From Gammaproteobacteria bacterium (GTDB lineage: Bacteria; Pseudomonadota; Gammaproteobacteria; Chromatiales; Sedimenticolaceae): DNA of 6,045 nucleotides. Each line of letters begins with the position of its first letter. Position 1 is the first letter of the stretch. This document shows positions 5,908-6,045 of this stretch, piece after piece. The notes under the pieces are model-generated. The model was not told where the DNA came from. It was given only the letters and a program-made list of their open reading frames with translations, and did no database searches. A program made the translations under genes and the position numbers. The stretch covers positions 1-6,045 of the forward strand of contig JAGRHE010000166.1 in NCBI GenBank assembly GCA_020445165.1. Direction: 5' to 3'.

Positions 5908-6045
5908 TCAGGTGCCCGTATGGGCACGTATGAATTCGTCGAGTAAATCCTGTTCGTCGTCGCTCAGACGACGGCCTTCGAGCAGGTCCGGACGCCTCAG
6001 CCAGGTCCGTCCCAGGGCCTGCTGTTGGCGCCAACGGCGTATCCG
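5908..6045 (-). CDS. trmD: tRNA (guanine-N1)-methyltransferase, C-terminal fragment (runs off the right edge)
   Basis: The last 45 codons and TGA stop (5910–5908) of trmD; the rest lies beyond the window. TrmD methylates G37 (m1G37) next to the anticodon of tRNAs such as those for Leu, Pro and Arg, using S-adenosylmethionine, which prevents +1 frameshifting. The recognisable tail is [20 protein letters not shown] (residues 2–21 of the fragment), matching the conserved WRQ...[12 protein letters not shown] end of gammaproteobacterial TrmD, followed by an acidic helix [12 protein letters not shown]. The catalytic trefoil-knot domain is not in view. Position directly upstream of rplS on the same strand confirms the identity. 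This fragment is read here from the − strand near the edge. Confidence 0.93.
   Translation of the reverse strand, partial: RIRRWRQQQALGRTWLRRPDLLEGRRLSDDEQDLLDEFIRAHTGT

Noticed and set aside
5889..5927. N-terminal extension of L19 by 13 codons
   Set aside because: It overlaps the end of trmD, and the internal ATG at 5888 has the ribosome binding site and matches L19 N-termini.
5912..5927. GTGCCC-GTAT-GGGCAC inverted repeat near the end of trmD
   Set aside because: A short stem inside the coding region with no T-run; rplS follows in the same operon, so a terminator here is unlikely.
5523..5933. A 136-codon + strand frame at the right end
   Set aside because: It is antisense to rplS and the end of trmD, both clearly identified.

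Overview
The window reads as a high-GC, probably gammaproteobacterial chromosome segment. The basis is the conserved trmD–rplS pair at the right end, whose TrmD tail and L19 sequence look gammaproteobacterial, together with strong GC bias at third codon positions. The genus cannot be fixed from the sequence; an environmental or marine, possibly sulfur-oxidising, lineage is only a guess from the gene types.

Left part (1–1754, + strand): two tightly linked genes. The first is a coiled-coil protein with a compact C-terminal domain I do not recognise; its frame is open at the left edge, so it may be truncated. Two bases after it comes a COG0523-type (CobW/P47K) G3E GTPase with an intact P-loop, CxCC metal site and NKxD motif, which suggests a metal-handling or metallochaperone role. 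A bulged hairpin follows.

Middle (1854–3167, + strand): a membrane-anchored sensor with a DUF3365-type extracytoplasmic domain carrying a CxxCH haem-attachment motif, joined to a cytoplasmic GGDEF domain whose active site and I-site are both degenerate. It is more likely a receptor or scaffold than a diguanylate cyclase. Two consecutive hairpins separate it from the convergent gene.

Right-centre (3240–5354, − strand): a 704-residue vanadium-dependent haloperoxidase of the bromoperoxidase type. Nearly all vanadate ligands are in place with the spacing of the algal bromoperoxidases, but the usual active-site Ser before Gly-His is Ala. It has a good ribosome binding site and an upstream region with two GTGAA/TTCAC inverted repeats about three helical turns apart.

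Right end (5477–6045, − strand): rplS (ribosomal protein L19) with a strong intrinsic terminator, preceded by the last 45 codons of trmD. The haloperoxidase gene is thus an apparently accessory enzyme just downstream of a core translation operon, insulated from it by the terminator. No tRNA, rRNA, CRISPR array, insertion sequence or phage gene was seen.
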